Notes: a model not told the origin generated them from the letters alone. A stretch of 64,000 nt of DNA from Lachnospiraceae bacterium oral taxon 096 (GCA_018141845.1 CP073340.1:1885001-1949000), one strand, 5' to 3'. Positions 16,764 to 26,080 are shown, counted from the first letter of the stretch. A program made the numbers and translations.

Positions 16764-17657
16764 CTAAACCTTACTTTCCTGTCCTTGCTGTGTATTTACA
16801 ATATCAATGACGACCAGTTGCGGTTGATTATTGAGACGCAAATTTACACTGTGCGTGCCAAGTCCCGCACTAATAATCATTTTTTGTTTGCCCCTTTGCT
16901 TTAGTCCAACCACATATTGGCTAAAAAAATGATATTGCGGAGTCATTAGTCCAATATTTCCAGGTAGACGAATGGTTCCGCCATGGAAATGTCCTGCCAA
17001 AGTCAAGTCCGCCCCAAATTCTGCATAGGCTCCAAAATAGAGTGGCGAATGAGGTAATAAAATGCTAAACTTTTCCTTGGAACAATTGCCCAATTTTTTT
17101 CTAAGGTATTCCCCATCCATCTTTGGTGTCTTTCCTCTTTTAAAAAAGCGATCATCCAAATCTACGCCAAAGATTTCGATATCTTGGTCAAAATCGGCCT
17201 TTTGATCACTCAAGTAAATGACGCCCATTTCTTCTAGTTGTCTGTGAAAAAAGCAATAGGCATTGCCATATTTATGCCGATTTCGCTTCATCCGAAGTTC
17301 ATGATTTCCATTGGCATAATAGACAGGAAATTTTTCTGTCAATTGCTCTAGCAAATTTAGGGTTTGGAGAAAACAAAGCTCTTTTTTGACTACAGGTAAG
17401 TCTCCTCCAATTAGTACGGCATCAGGGGAGAGATTTTCAATATTCTCGACCAGAATGCGATTGTTTTTTCCAAAACTATTTTCGTGCAAATCCGACAAAA
17501 AGACAAATCGTCTCTCTCCTTCTATTTTCTTATCTGTCTCCACTCTGTAGTGCACCACACTCAAATGACTTCGCTCAAACTTTGATCTGACCAGTGCCCC
17601 TAAAGTCAGTGCTGTTCCCATCCATAGGGTATGTTGAATTATCTTCTGTACTCCCAA
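16764..17657 (-). CDS. YkuE-like metallophosphoesterase
   Basis: Calcineurin-like phosphoesterase, 297 aa. The metal-binding motifs are FLSDLHENSFG, LIGGDLP, ANGNHELR and LAGHFHGG, all intact. The N-terminal hydrophobic stretch (WMGTALTLGALV) could be a short membrane anchor. The start is a TTG directly after the TAA of the carboxypeptidase gene, with GGGAG 11 nt upstream. An ATG 12 codons later is an alternative. The substrate is unknown; relatives act on phospholipid or cell-wall phosphodiesters. Confidence 0.8.
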   Translation of the reverse strand: MGVQKIIQHTLWMGTALTLGALVRSKFERSHLSVVHYRVETDKKIEGERRFVFLSDLHENSFGKNNRILVENIENLSPDAVLIGGDLPVVKKELCFLQTLNLLEQLTEKFPVYYANGNHELRMKRNRHKYGNAYCFFHRQLEEMGVIYLSDQKADFDQDIEIFGVDLDDRFFKRGKTPKMDGEYLRKKLGNCSKEKFSILLPHSPLYFGAYAEFGADLTLAGHFHGGTIRLPGNIGLMTPQYHFFSQYVVGLKQRGKQKMIISAGLGTHSVNLRLNNQPQLVVIDIVNTQQGQESKV

Positions 17658-19106
17658 TTACGACCACACTCCCTCGTGATTTACTCTATAGCCATCGGGT
17701 GTCACTGTATCTTTTAACATCTTTCCATCTTGTCCGAGGTAGTACCATTGATTTTTATAGGAGAGCCAACCGGAAATAATCATATCTCCTGAATCACGCA
17801 AATAGTACCAATCTCCATTTGGATCCTGAAGCCAACCTGTTGCCATTATTCCATTGCCATCAAAATAGTAATTTGCCCCTTTGATGTTGAGCATCTCTCC
17901 CACTGCTCTTTGACCACTTTGCTTGATATAATACCAATTTTGTCCACTCTGATGCCAACCTGCACTTTCGCTTTCAGCAACAGTTTGTGGGCTTCCTTGT
18001 TGATTTTCTGGCTGTTCTGGCTTGCGTGATTCACTAGGTAGATTTTCTCCAGGTCCTGCATTTTTTTGCTGTCCCTTCTTTGTCATATTTGCTCCTGGAC
18101 CTACAACCCCAGCCTTTGCACTATTTCCTGTTGTACTTGTATTGTTGCTTGTATTGGCACTTACATTCTCCTGTGGTGCTGGTGCTGGAGTCTGTCTATT
18201 TTCCTCCACCGTAGCAAATCCATAGTCAAGAAGAGCCTTGGTATCCTGATATTGTGTTTGGCTGGCTTTCATCACCACAGCAATCATCCTCACACCATCT
18301 TTTTCAACAGCAGTAACTAAGGTGTTTCCCGCCTTTGAAGTATAGCCTGTCTTTCCTCCAATAATTCCTGGGTAGTATCTTGGATCTGCCGGATTAATCA
18401 TCTTGTGGCCCATGGTAATGATCTTTGCACTTGGTCGTTTCTTTGTCGCTGGGAAGGTATATTGCACTGTGGTATCAATGCTTCTAATAATCTCATTGTT
18501 ATAGGCTGCATTGGCAATCTTTGCCATATCCCTCGGTGTTGTATAGTGATTGGCATTGTTTAGACCATTTGGATTGACAAAATGTGTATTGGTACAGCCA
18601 AGCTCTGCTGCCTTTTGATTCATCAAATCCGCAAAAGCTGGCACAGATCCTGAGACATACTCTGCCAGTCCATTGGCAATTTCATTGGCTGAATAGAGCA
18701 AAAGCCCATATAGGCTGTCTCGCACACTAATTTTATCTCCTGCAGTTACACCCAGTGTCACGGCACCCGATTCCAAATTTGTGGTTGCTGCAGCAGAATA
18801 GGTCACCGTGTCATCGAGATTTCCTCTCTCTGCCACCAAAAGTGCCGTCATAATCTTTGTAATTGATGCTGGATAAAAACGGGTATCGGCATTCTTTTCA
18901 TAGAGTACCTCTCCTGTTGTCTCATTGACAAGAATTGCACCCTGTGCTGCAACCTCTGGAGTCTGTGCTGCATAAGCAGTGATGACATTTCTCACGCCAA
19001 ATCCTGGCATTGGAACAGCCAGCGTAGAAAGTGCAGTGGCCATTAAAATCACTGCAGTTATCTTCTTTATTTTTCTTCTTCCTGTATTTCTATTTATATT
19101 CAACAT
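17658..19106 (-). CDS. D-alanyl-D-alanine carboxypeptidase with C-terminal cell-wall-binding repeats
   Basis: Low-molecular-weight PBP (DacA/DacF type) that removes the terminal D-Ala of peptidoglycan stem peptides. 482 aa. A signal peptide runs to about AYA-A. The catalytic motifs are SITK (SxxK), YSANE (SxN) and GGKTGYT (KTG). A Gly/Asn/Pro-rich linker follows. The C-terminal part holds about four aromatic/Gly repeats of choline-binding type (WYYIKQSGQ, YYFDGNG, GWLQDPNGDWYYL, SGWLSYKNQWYYLGQDGK). The start at 19106 follows AAAGGTGAAGAA; an ATG six codons upstream lacks a site. A TnpB element has inserted about 50 bp upstream of this start. Confidence 0.92.
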   Translation of the reverse strand: MLNINRNTGRRKIKKITAVILMATALSTLAVPMPGFGVRNVITAYAAQTPEVAAQGAILVNETTGEVLYEKNADTRFYPASITKIMTALLVAERGNLDDTVTYSAAATTNLESGAVTLGVTAGDKISVRDSLYGLLLYSANEIANGLAEYVSGSVPAFADLMNQKAAELGCTNTHFVNPNGLNNANHYTTPRDMAKIANAAYNNEIIRSIDTTVQYTFPATKKRPSAKIITMGHKMINPADPRYYPGIIGGKTGYTSKAGNTLVTAVEKDGVRMIAVVMKASQTQYQDTKALLDYGFATVEENRQTPAPAPQENVSANTSNNTSTTGNSAKAGVVGPGANMTKKGQQKNAGPGENLPSESRKPEQPENQQGSPQTVAESESAGWHQSGQNWYYIKQSGQRAVGEMLNIKGANYYFDGNGIMATGWLQDPNGDWYYLRDSGDMIISGWLSYKNQWYYLGQDGKMLKDTVTPDGYRVNHEGVWS

Positions 19107-19158
19107 TTCTTCACCTTTCTCCATTCAATCAATCTATGGAATCTTTGTACAGTATAAC

Positions 19159-19260
19159 GTGAACTACCCATCACCTAAAGGTAATGGGCTTCTAAGAGCC
19201 TAACAGCTCTATTTAAGAAGTTTGATATTTAAGTTTCCACCTAAGTAATTAGGCAATCCT
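19159..19260 (-). ncRNA. Putative omega/reRNA of the solo TnpB element
   Basis: Sequence from the tnpB 3' end to the element end (about 90 nt) contains an AGAGC/GCTCT hairpin and the terminal CCCAT hairpin. The flank beginning GTTATACTGTACAAAG would be the guide. Inferred from the TnpB family. Confidence 0.45.
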
Positions 19261-20517
19261 TATTCTTATCGGCGTGTCCACTTCGCCTCTACTGTATAGG
19301 ATATTCATATCCACAACACTACTTTTACGCATGATATTTAATGCTCCGTTAACATCTGCATTGATTGTTTTACCACTTGCCGTTTTGTATAGACCACGAT
19401 GTAATCTTCTGCCACTAAACGGATACTCTTTTGGATTATCGGCATTGTAAACAGGGAGATCGTCTCTATCCCAAAAAGATGATTTCGATGTATAGGATTC
19501 TTCCTGTTTTACAAAAACAATGTCATTTCGTTTGCAAAGATATTCCAATTTGTTACGCAACTGTCCATAAGGGATATTTACAAAATTTTGATTGTTTTGC
19601 TTTCCAATATGACTGTTATGTTGAAAAGTCTCATTGTAACCAACAACAAGCGTACCTATATTATTGATGATACAATAATCTATCACCCTACGAACAGTTT
19701 TATTCATATAGTCGTTCACCTTATTGTTGCGATTACGAGCAACTGCTTTTTGTCTATTTGTAGGCTTTCTACTAAAATGCTGTTTATCTTTTATCGATTG
19801 CAAACGGGCATTTTCTTTATTGAACCACTGATTAATCGATTTCAGTCTTTTCCCGTCAATAATGAACGATTGACCACTATTTGATACGGCTGTTACGAGA
19901 TTGTTGATACCTAGGTCAAGTGCAAGTGCGTTGTTTGTGTTTAGATTTCTTTGAATACATTCAGCTTCATATATATACTGAATTTCAAAGAACCTTGCAT
20001 TCGCCTTAGGTATAATGCGTATCTCTTTTATCGTCTTATCAAGAAGTATGGGTGGTATCGTAATTTCAACAGACTTATGCGTTTTCTTAAAACTATTGGA
20101 AAACGGAAGTATCAGCTGATTACCCTTCAGTCTTACAAAACCAATGATCAGTGTTGTGTATCCATCTTTTGGAAGATAATGTGGCAGTTTACAATCCATA
20201 AAAGCATATTTTCCCTGCTTGACAAGTTTAAGCAGACCAAAAAATGACTGAAACGAGCCATCAACCTCTTTCAGTATCTGCTGTGCCATATTGGAATTTA
20301 AGGCCTTATAATTAGGACTATTCTTTAAAAGAGTGTAATTCTTCTCATACTTGAGAAATTCACCTTCTGTAAAATAATGCTGACGCACATTATAGATTGC
20401 CTCATTAGCAAGATTCTTAGCCGTATGACAAAGTTCCCTGATTGTGATGTAATCTTCCTTGGACAGATGTTTCACTTGTTGTTTTACAGTAAGATACATA
20501 CGATTTTCTCCTTTCAT
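19249..20517 (-). CDS. tnpB: TnpB-family protein lacking the zinc ribbon
   Basis: 422-aa OrfB/TnpB relative. The RuvC residues are in place: Asp in ALALDLGINNLVTA, Glu in VVGYNETFQHN, Asp in INADVNGALNIMRK. The usual CxxC...CxxC zinc ribbon is absent; instead EESYTSKSSFWDRDDLPVY...FSGRRLHRGLYK stands there, a known subfamily form. The start may be the ATG at 20517 or the MYLTV ATG six codons later. GAAAGGAG sits just before and over the first codons, favouring the second (about 20499). Confidence 0.88.
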   Translation of the reverse strand: MKGENRMYLTVKQQVKHLSKEDYITIRELCHTAKNLANEAIYNVRQHYFTEGEFLKYEKNYTLLKNSPNYKALNSNMAQQILKEVDGSFQSFFGLLKLVKQGKYAFMDCKLPHYLPKDGYTTLIIGFVRLKGNQLILPFSNSFKKTHKSVEITIPPILLDKTIKEIRIIPKANARFFEIQYIYEAECIQRNLNTNNALALDLGINNLVTAVSNSGQSFIIDGKRLKSINQWFNKENARLQSIKDKQHFSRKPTNRQKAVARNRNNKVNDYMNKTVRRVIDYCIINNIGTLVVGYNETFQHNSHIGKQNNQNFVNIPYGQLRNKLEYLCKRNDIVFVKQEESYTSKSSFWDRDDLPVYNADNPKEYPFSGRRLHRGLYKTASGKTINADVNGALNIMRKSSVVDMNILYSRGEVDTPIRIRIA

Positions 20518-20656
20518 AGACTCGGAAATAGGATTTCCTATATATGTATTATAGCATATATTTTAAATGATAGTATTTAAGTAAAATATATATGTTGTAA
20601 ACCTAACGCCATTCATCCCACGGTCTAAAGACCATGGGTTTTCTGGCTGTTATATT

Positions 20657-20700
20657 ATAAAAGGAGGGGTTGCATAGATACAACGCCCCCCTTTTTATGT
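20657..20700. terminator. Bidirectional terminator after the PARG-like gene
   Basis: AAAGGGGGGCGTTG pairs with CAACCCCTCCTTT (minus-strand sense) across a short loop. A/T runs on both sides allow use on either strand. It closes the leftward PARG/5'-nucleotidase transcript. Confidence 0.75.
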
Positions 20701-20715
20701 GATTTTTTATATTCT

Positions 20716-22407
20716 CTATCTTCTCTTTGCGTGCTTTGTAAATACACCGGCATCGTAGCCATCTGGCTCTGAACCATCCTCTGGCTTGTCTACCATGTAC
20801 TTTACACTCAGTGACTTTCTTTCATCATCAAATGGAATAAACTCCCAATTTGTCTTGGCATTGAGCTTTCTTCCACATTTTAGCGAAATATTAACTGCAA
20901 TTAACTTGACACCATTGGCATCCTGTGTCACATACATCGATACATTTTTCTCGCCGAGGAAGGTCACCATCTGATTGTCAACAAGATAGCGAATGACCTC
21001 ATTGGTATATTGCTCGTACTTTTCGCCATATCCGCCACCAGTAACAATTAAATTCGTGACAATCACGCCCTTTTTCCAGAGTGCACCATCAATATCGCTC
21101 TTAAAGCGATCATTGACTTTTTCTCTATCCCCATCAATGGAAAATCCTTCCGCATCCATCACAATGGTCAAGCTGATGCCATCCGATGAAACCTCATCAT
21201 AGAGCTCTGCAAGGAAAATTCTTCCATCTGCTGTTATTCCTTGAATATAGCCCAAGTCCTCATTCTTGGCACTCTTTCTATTCATCAAAAGCGCTGGTAG
21301 CGCATGTCTTGTAATCATCGTCTTTTCCTCCTCGTCACTCAACAGAGTAACTTGTCTAATCTCACGATCTTTCTTTTCTTTTTTCTCTGTCTTCTTTTCG
21401 ACTGGCACAGCTTCTTCCTTTTGATCGTCAAAGGAAACAAATTGCACAACTGGCTCTTCCTTCATTCTCTCTGGAATATATTCCTTGACACCATCCTCGT
21501 CGATGTCTGTGTAGTTATCATCGTCGTCTACATCGTCATCATACATATCGTCGCTCATATCTGGATTGAGCATCACCTCATGATCGCCAAATCTCTCCAA
21601 AAAGGCATTGTAATTTGGACGCTCATCCTTTGTGTCATACACTGCAAATACAATATTTTTAAAGTGGTACATCCACTTTTCTTCGACAAGAACTTGATAC
21701 ATATCATTGGCCACATCCTTTGGAGGATTGCCAAATGCTCCACATCCCCACGCACCAAGAATTAAGGTGTCATAGTGCTCCTTTGCGGCCACCTGAATGC
21801 CCAAACGAAATTTATGTCTTCTCTCTTCGCCCAACTCTTCAGAGTTTAATTTTCCTGCCTTTACACGAGTATTTGGTGCCGGCAAGGACATAACAGAAAC
21901 TTGATAGGGTTCAGGCAAAAAACTTCCATCTGCCCTTCGAAAGACTTCGACATCCTTAGAGAGCAATAAATAGTCAAGGTCTGTGTTGCTTGCCACATTC
22001 TCCTTATTGGCCTCATACATTTCTAAGGCTTGGCTGCCACTAATGGACTGATACAAACTGCTCTGACGGCAAAGTACCTCTTCTTGTGCATTAGCTCCAC
22101 GCAGATATCCACCACCTGGATTATATGCATTGGCAAAACTAAGGACTAAAATCTTCCTGCCGCTCTCCCTCATTTGCCAAGCTGCATCAAAACTATTTAG
22201 GTCATTGACAATGACATTGGTCGAATCATACATCATTTGATTGCCAACATGCAAATTGGCAAGTAGATCTGGTGTGTAAACTTCCACGGCCTGCCGCCTG
22301 CTCTTTGGAATGGTAAGCTCTATTTTTTTGTCATTCAGTGTATAAAAACCTAGCCTCAGAACATCCATATTTTCTGTCGCTATTTTTTTTCTGGATTCTC
22401 TACTCAT
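20716..22407 (-). CDS. TIGR02452-type macrodomain protein (microbial PARG) with extra C-terminal domain
   Basis: 563 aa. Residues about 1-280 are the bacterial poly(ADP-ribose) glycohydrolase family. FANAYNPGGGYLRGANAQEE carries the GGG-x6-QEE catalytic signature, with TLILGAWGCGAFGNPPKDVA for ribose binding. This family hydrolyses ADP-ribose polymers or ADP-ribosyl linkages. An acidic linker (MSDDMYDDDVDDDDNYTDID) and a lysine-rich stretch follow. A C-terminal domain of about 190 residues that I do not recognise ends the protein (FLAELYDEVSSDGISLTIV...VSMYVTQDANGVKLIAVNI). It follows the 5'-nucleotidase gene by 19 bp, so they are probably co-transcribed. Confidence 0.82.
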   Translation of the reverse strand: MSRESRKKIATENMDVLRLGFYTLNDKKIELTIPKSRRQAVEVYTPDLLANLHVGNQMMYDSTNVIVNDLNSFDAAWQMRESGRKILVLSFANAYNPGGGYLRGANAQEEVLCRQSSLYQSISGSQALEMYEANKENVASNTDLDYLLLSKDVEVFRRADGSFLPEPYQVSVMSLPAPNTRVKAGKLNSEELGEERRHKFRLGIQVAAKEHYDTLILGAWGCGAFGNPPKDVANDMYQVLVEEKWMYHFKNIVFAVYDTKDERPNYNAFLERFGDHEVMLNPDMSDDMYDDDVDDDDNYTDIDEDGVKEYIPERMKEEPVVQFVSFDDQKEEAVPVEKKTEKKEKKDREIRQVTLLSDEEEKTMITRHALPALLMNRKSAKNEDLGYIQGITADGRIFLAELYDEVSSDGISLTIVMDAEGFSIDGDREKVNDRFKSDIDGALWKKGVIVTNLIVTGGGYGEKYEQYTNEVIRYLVDNQMVTFLGEKNVSMYVTQDANGVKLIAVNISLKCGRKLNAKTNWEFIPFDDERKSLSVKYMVDKPEDGSEPDGYDAGVFTKHAKRR

Positions 22408-22426
22408 ATTCCCACACTCTTTTGCT

Positions 22427-23326
22427 TTATTTTTTCTTATATGGAACTTTAGCTGCTGGCACTACCTTTGAAGCTGCACGCAAATGAGCACTCTGATCAT
22501 CAAAGAAAATATGTGCACCAAATGCAGACAAAACCTCACTCTTTTTTATTCCGCCAAGAAAAAAGGCCTCATCGATGCGAACATTCCACGCCCGCAATGT
22601 CCGGATCACTCTCTCATGTGCAGGTGCATTTCTTGCTGTCACAAGTGCTGTTCGTATCGGAACTGCATCTGGTGGAAATTGCTGCTGCACATAGGAAATG
22701 GTCTTTATTAACTTGGCAAAGGGTCCCTCAGGCAATGGCTTTTTTGCATTCTCTTGTTCATACAAAGTAAATGCTTCTAAGCCCTTCTCCTGATAGATTT
22801 TTTCTGCTTCATCTGAAAAAAGTACGGCGTCGCCATCGAAGGCAATTCGAATTTGTGGAATTTCTGCTTTTGGATTGATCTTGACTTCTGGATAAGAATA
22901 AATTAGACCTGCTGCCACCCCTGCATCGACAGCTTCTTGCACATCTGACCCATTTGCTGATAAAAAGAGATCGGTATGAAATGCATTTAAATACTTTACA
23001 ATCGGTGCACCGCCAACCAATGCGGCTCGGGTAATATCTAAACCATAGTGTTCAATAGAATTGAAAATACGCAGACTGGTGTCTGCTGTATTCCTTGACA
23101 TAATAATAATCTCTGTCAACTTTTTTCCGCCTGCATTCAGCTGGTGCAATGCCCGTACCAAAGAAAAAGCCGTTCCCGGCTTTAGTACATCATTTTCGTG
23201 CTCCCTTTGATACTTTGCATAGATCTCTATTCCCTCGGTTTCAAAAATTGCATTTTCCCTCTCTAAATCAAACAATGCCCTCGAAGAGATCCCCACAACC
23301 AGCTTTCCATCTAATTGAAATGCCAT
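22427..23326 (-). CDS. Cytosolic 5'-nucleotidase (NT5C1-like, HAD fold)
   Basis: 299 aa. It matches the cN-I family seen scattered in bacteria: KLVVGISSRALFDLE at the start (with Asp in FDLE), IIIMSRNTADTSLRIFNS, RAALVGGAPIVKYLNAFHTDLFLSA (split: VGGAPIVKYLNAF), IAFDGDAVLFSDEAE, and DEAFFLGGIKKSEVL...IFFDDQSAH. It dephosphorylates nucleoside monophosphates. TTGAGGTGAGCA precedes ATG 23326. Pairing with a PARG-like protein suggests ADP-ribose to AMP to adenosine salvage, which is inference. Confidence 0.82.
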   Translation of the reverse strand: MAFQLDGKLVVGISSRALFDLERENAIFETEGIEIYAKYQREHENDVLKPGTAFSLVRALHQLNAGGKKLTEIIIMSRNTADTSLRIFNSIEHYGLDITRAALVGGAPIVKYLNAFHTDLFLSANGSDVQEAVDAGVAAGLIYSYPEVKINPKAEIPQIRIAFDGDAVLFSDEAEKIYQEKGLEAFTLYEQENAKKPLPEGPFAKLIKTISYVQQQFPPDAVPIRTALVTARNAPAHERVIRTLRAWNVRIDEAFFLGGIKKSEVLSAFGAHIFFDDQSAHLRAASKVVPAAKVPYKKK

Positions 23327-23526
23327 TGCTCACCTCAATGTATCCTACAATATTACTCCACTATTGTATAATCTTTTCAGATAATTAACAATACCTTTAT
23401 TAATTTTATTCACTGAAAAGAGTATATCATAATTTCTATAGCTAGAAAAGAGCTAGAAAAATTCTCATACCAATTGTAAGATTTTTGTTATATATTTAGA
23501 CAACTCATTCAATATGTATCATTACG

Positions 23527-23561
23527 CAAAAATGCTGGTCTTCAAAACAAAAACCAGCATC
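23527..23561 (-). terminator. Terminator of the envelope cluster
   Basis: On the minus strand ATGCTGGT pairs with ACCAGCAT across a 13-base loop, ending in TTTTTG. It follows the 140-aa membrane protein. The rest of 23327-23526 holds only AT-rich sequence, with a TATACA-type box likely serving the 5'-nucleotidase gene. Confidence 0.8.
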
Positions 23562-23575
23562 TAATTCTATATTCT

Positions 23576-23998
23576 CTACGCTTTCTGAATTTTCTGAATA
23601 CTTTCCATTTCTTCTACTATTTTTCTATTGTTTAGAAATTTTGAACCTATAGCAATGAGTAAAAAGAGAATGGCTGCTACAGGATAGAACCAAACTAAAC
23701 GATTGGTTGTTCCATAAATTTCTAAAATTCCCTGAAAAATACTTCCAATGGTCAAAGTCACCACGACCGCATTCCATGCACTTACGGTAATATTCCTTGG
23801 CTCTTTTTTTGCCCTCTTGCTCGCCAAAAGATAGGCAAAGCTTCCCAGACAAAGTGGAATCATAAAGGCATAGATCATATAATAGGAATACACTTCATGG
23901 CTAAACTTTTCATAGATTGCACCAAAAATAGCAATAAAAATTGCAAAAATCATATGCCCAAAAATATTATCTCGATAAATCTTATCCAATGTAGACAA
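23576..23998 (-). CDS. Hypothetical four-helix membrane protein
   Basis: 140 aa with about four hydrophobic segments: HMIFAIFIAIFGAIY, YYMIYAFMIPLCLGSFAYLLA, AVVVTLTIGSIFQGIL and WFYPVAAILFLLIAIGS. A charged C-terminal tail follows. The start is a TTG at 23998 within the end of the preceding gene (17-nt overlap), with GGAAGGTG seven bases before it. I do not recognise a family. Its place suggests a role in the same surface or envelope pathway. Confidence 0.7.
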   Translation of the reverse strand: MSTLDKIYRDNIFGHMIFAIFIAIFGAIYEKFSHEVYSYYMIYAFMIPLCLGSFAYLLASKRAKKEPRNITVSAWNAVVVTLTIGSIFQGILEIYGTTNRLVWFYPVAAILFLLIAIGSKFLNNRKIVEEMESIQKIQKA

Positions 23999-24980
23999 TA
24001 TCGCTCACCTTCCTCTCTCGAATATCTCTTCCCGATGTTGTTGGCTTATTGATTAAACTTCCCTGAAATACCATCGTGGATGAGCCACCGCCATCTAAGT
24101 TGTAGGCTGTCTTTGCCCCCAAGCTCTTCATAAATTGCGCCAGCTGATACAGCGAAAGTCCTTCGCTCTCCTGTGTTCTTCCATCGGAGACCACAAAAAG
24201 ATAGTGATTGTTATCGATCAGCCCAATAGCTGTTCTTGGATTGCTCGCCATGGCTCTTCCAACCTCTGCATCGGTTGACACACTCACCTTTCCCTCACTC
24301 ACAAGTCCTGGGCCAAATGAAAATGCCTGCCAAACCCCTTGATTAACTAATTCCTGTGCGGTCACGGTTGACGGATCAACCACCTTCATACTGCCATCGG
24401 CATAGATACAAAGTACATCTTCACTTCCTGCCTCATCTCGGTAGACTACACCATTTCGAATCACATAGCCATCCTCTCTTGCCCCATAGTAATCCCCATT
24501 AATAGATAAAATGGCATTTTTTTCACTGGCAATCTGTGAAGTTGTCTCTGTGACATTTTTTCCATAGGTATCACTGGCAAAGGCCGTCTTTAGTGATTGT
24601 GCAGAATCAAGCGTAATGTCAGCGACATAGACCTTCGTGTTTTCATAGGTGTATTCCTTTAAGCTGATGTTCTTTCCATCTTGGCTGTAGCTTTTGATCT
24701 CCTTTCCACCATCTGTGCTCGTCTTCGTCTGGTTGCTCGCTACTGTCGTCTCACTTTTACTTTTATTGGCACTTGATGTGCTGTTTTTTGCACTGGATGA
24801 CTTTGTTGTCTTTGTAGCCGATGTCGCTGCCTTTGTTGTCGTATTGGCAAATGCAGAGGTATTCACGCTTGTTGTATTTACCTGATATGCTCTTGAAATA
24901 ACAAAAGTATCCATCGAAATATACACTGTAAATGCCAATATTGATGTCAAAAATAGAATATTCCACTTATGCTTTTTCAT
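23982..24980 (-). CDS. Phosphodiester glycosidase (NAGPA-domain) exported protein
   Basis: 332 aa. An N-terminal signal anchor (WNILFLTSILAFTVYISM) and a Thr/Ser/Lys-rich linker (55-105) precede a NAGPA/DUF2233 domain. Typical motifs are ILSINGDYYG, VIRNGVVYRDE, GPGLVSEGK, RTAIGLID and the diagnostic AYNLDGGGSSTMVFQG. Such proteins cleave GlcNAc-1-phosphodiester or similar linkages on surface polymers. The ATG at 24980 is used because GGGAGGGAGATTTAT precedes it. It overlaps the upstream glycosyltransferase by 14 nt and the downstream membrane protein by 17 nt, forming a tight operon. Confidence 0.85.
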   Translation of the reverse strand: MKKHKWNILFLTSILAFTVYISMDTFVISRAYQVNTTSVNTSAFANTTTKAATSATKTTKSSSAKNSTSSANKSKSETTVASNQTKTSTDGGKEIKSYSQDGKNISLKEYTYENTKVYVADITLDSAQSLKTAFASDTYGKNVTETTSQIASEKNAILSINGDYYGAREDGYVIRNGVVYRDEAGSEDVLCIYADGSMKVVDPSTVTAQELVNQGVWQAFSFGPGLVSEGKVSVSTDAEVGRAMASNPRTAIGLIDNNHYLFVVSDGRTQESEGLSLYQLAQFMKSLGAKTAYNLDGGGSSTMVFQGSLINKPTTSGRDIRERKVSDIVYIG

Positions 24981-26016
24981 ATAAATCTCCCTCCCGAGTT
25001 CCTTTTTTAAAAACGAATTGTCTCTGTACACTCCAGCTGATGACAAACATCATAATCTCTGTGATAATCTTTGCCAAATAGGCGTTGATGCCAAAAGAAA
25101 CAATTCCTCTGAGCAATATCACATTTCCCAACAAAATGCATAGAGCAAGTGTGATATATTTGGGCAAAGATTCGATGGCTGCCTCTTGGCTTTTAAATAC
25201 AAACTTCCGATTGAGGCTGTAATTTAGGCTTGCACTGACCATTCTAGCCAAAATACTTGAAACTACCATTGCCCCCGAAATCATAAATAACAGACAATAC
25301 AATCCATAATCTACCAAAAAACTAGTGAGTGACGACGAAGCAAAGCGAATAATCTCTTTATAGATTCGATAAGAGTCCTTGATTGTAGAAAAATGAGATG
25401 ATCGATTGTCATTGAGATACACCGTTGCAATCTCCACCTCTTTGATATCTTCCTTTCTCGCTAATTCCAAGAGTACATTCATCTCATATTCATATCGTTC
25501 ACCTCGAACGGAAAGCATTTCTTCCACCATTCTGTCAGAAAATGCCCGAAGTCCTGTCTGTGTGTCAAAGACATCTAGTCCGCTACTGACCTTATATACC
25601 ATCCGAGTGATACTGTTGCCCAATCGACTTCTCCATGGCACATTTCCTTGAAACCTTCTGCTGCCCAAGATTAGACTATTTGGATTTTCCTCAGCCACTT
25701 TCACAACCCGCAAAACATCATCCACTTTATGCTGTCCATCTGCATCCACAGTAACAATGACATAGGGAATAGAAAAATTATTTTTAATATATTCTAGCCC
25801 TGTCTTGATCGCTGCACCTTTTCCACGATTATGAGTGTGGGTATAAATTGCAGCATATTCACTGGCCTGAACAAAGAGCGAATCACATTCTTGACTAGAG
25901 CCATCATTGACAATCACTACACAAAAGCCCTCTTCTTTCAACTCCTTGGCAATCTTTACCATCTCTTTTTCTGGTTCATAAGCAGGTATTAGAGCAATTC
26001 TCTTTTCTTCTCTCAT
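24967..26016 (-). CDS. Glycosyltransferase family 2 fused to GtrA-like membrane domain
   Basis: 349 aa. The N-terminal GT-A domain (about 1-215) has ALIPAYEPEKEMVKI, VVIVNDGSS, THNRGKGAAIKTGLEY, VTVDADGQH and DTQTGLRAFS, matching DPM/GT2 polyprenyl-phosphate sugar transferases. The C-terminus has four hydrophobic helices of GtrA type (FLVDYGLYCLLFMISG...FVISWSVQRQFVFKKG), often used for flipping or anchoring lipid-linked sugars. It is first in the three-gene envelope operon. Confidence 0.9.
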   Translation of the reverse strand: MREEKRIALIPAYEPEKEMVKIAKELKEEGFCVVIVNDGSSQECDSLFVQASEYAAIYTHTHNRGKGAAIKTGLEYIKNNFSIPYVIVTVDADGQHKVDDVLRVVKVAEENPNSLILGSRRFQGNVPWRSRLGNSITRMVYKVSSGLDVFDTQTGLRAFSDRMVEEMLSVRGERYEYEMNVLLELARKEDIKEVEIATVYLNDNRSSHFSTIKDSYRIYKEIIRFASSSLTSFLVDYGLYCLLFMISGAMVVSSILARMVSASLNYSLNRKFVFKSQEAAIESLPKYITLALCILLGNVILLRGIVSFGINAYLAKIITEIMMFVISWSVQRQFVFKKGTREGDLYEKA

Positions 26017-26080
26017 CTTGGGTTCCTCCTTTTCTTTTTGATTAGTCCTAGGATACCCAAAAATTATGTGAAAATAATGA

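Larger units (their letters stand above)
19159..20650 (-). mobile_element. Solo tnpB (IS1341-type) element of the IS200/IS605 group
   Basis: The right end on the minus strand has the hairpin CCCATTACC-TTT-AGGTGATGGG and the tail TAGTTCAC at 19159. The left end has CCCATGGTC-TTTA-GACCGTGGG at 20618-20639. No tnpA is present, so it relies on one in trans. The left tip is uncertain by about 15 bp. It lies between the carboxypeptidase gene and a terminator, very close to a TATACT box that may serve the former. Confidence 0.8.
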
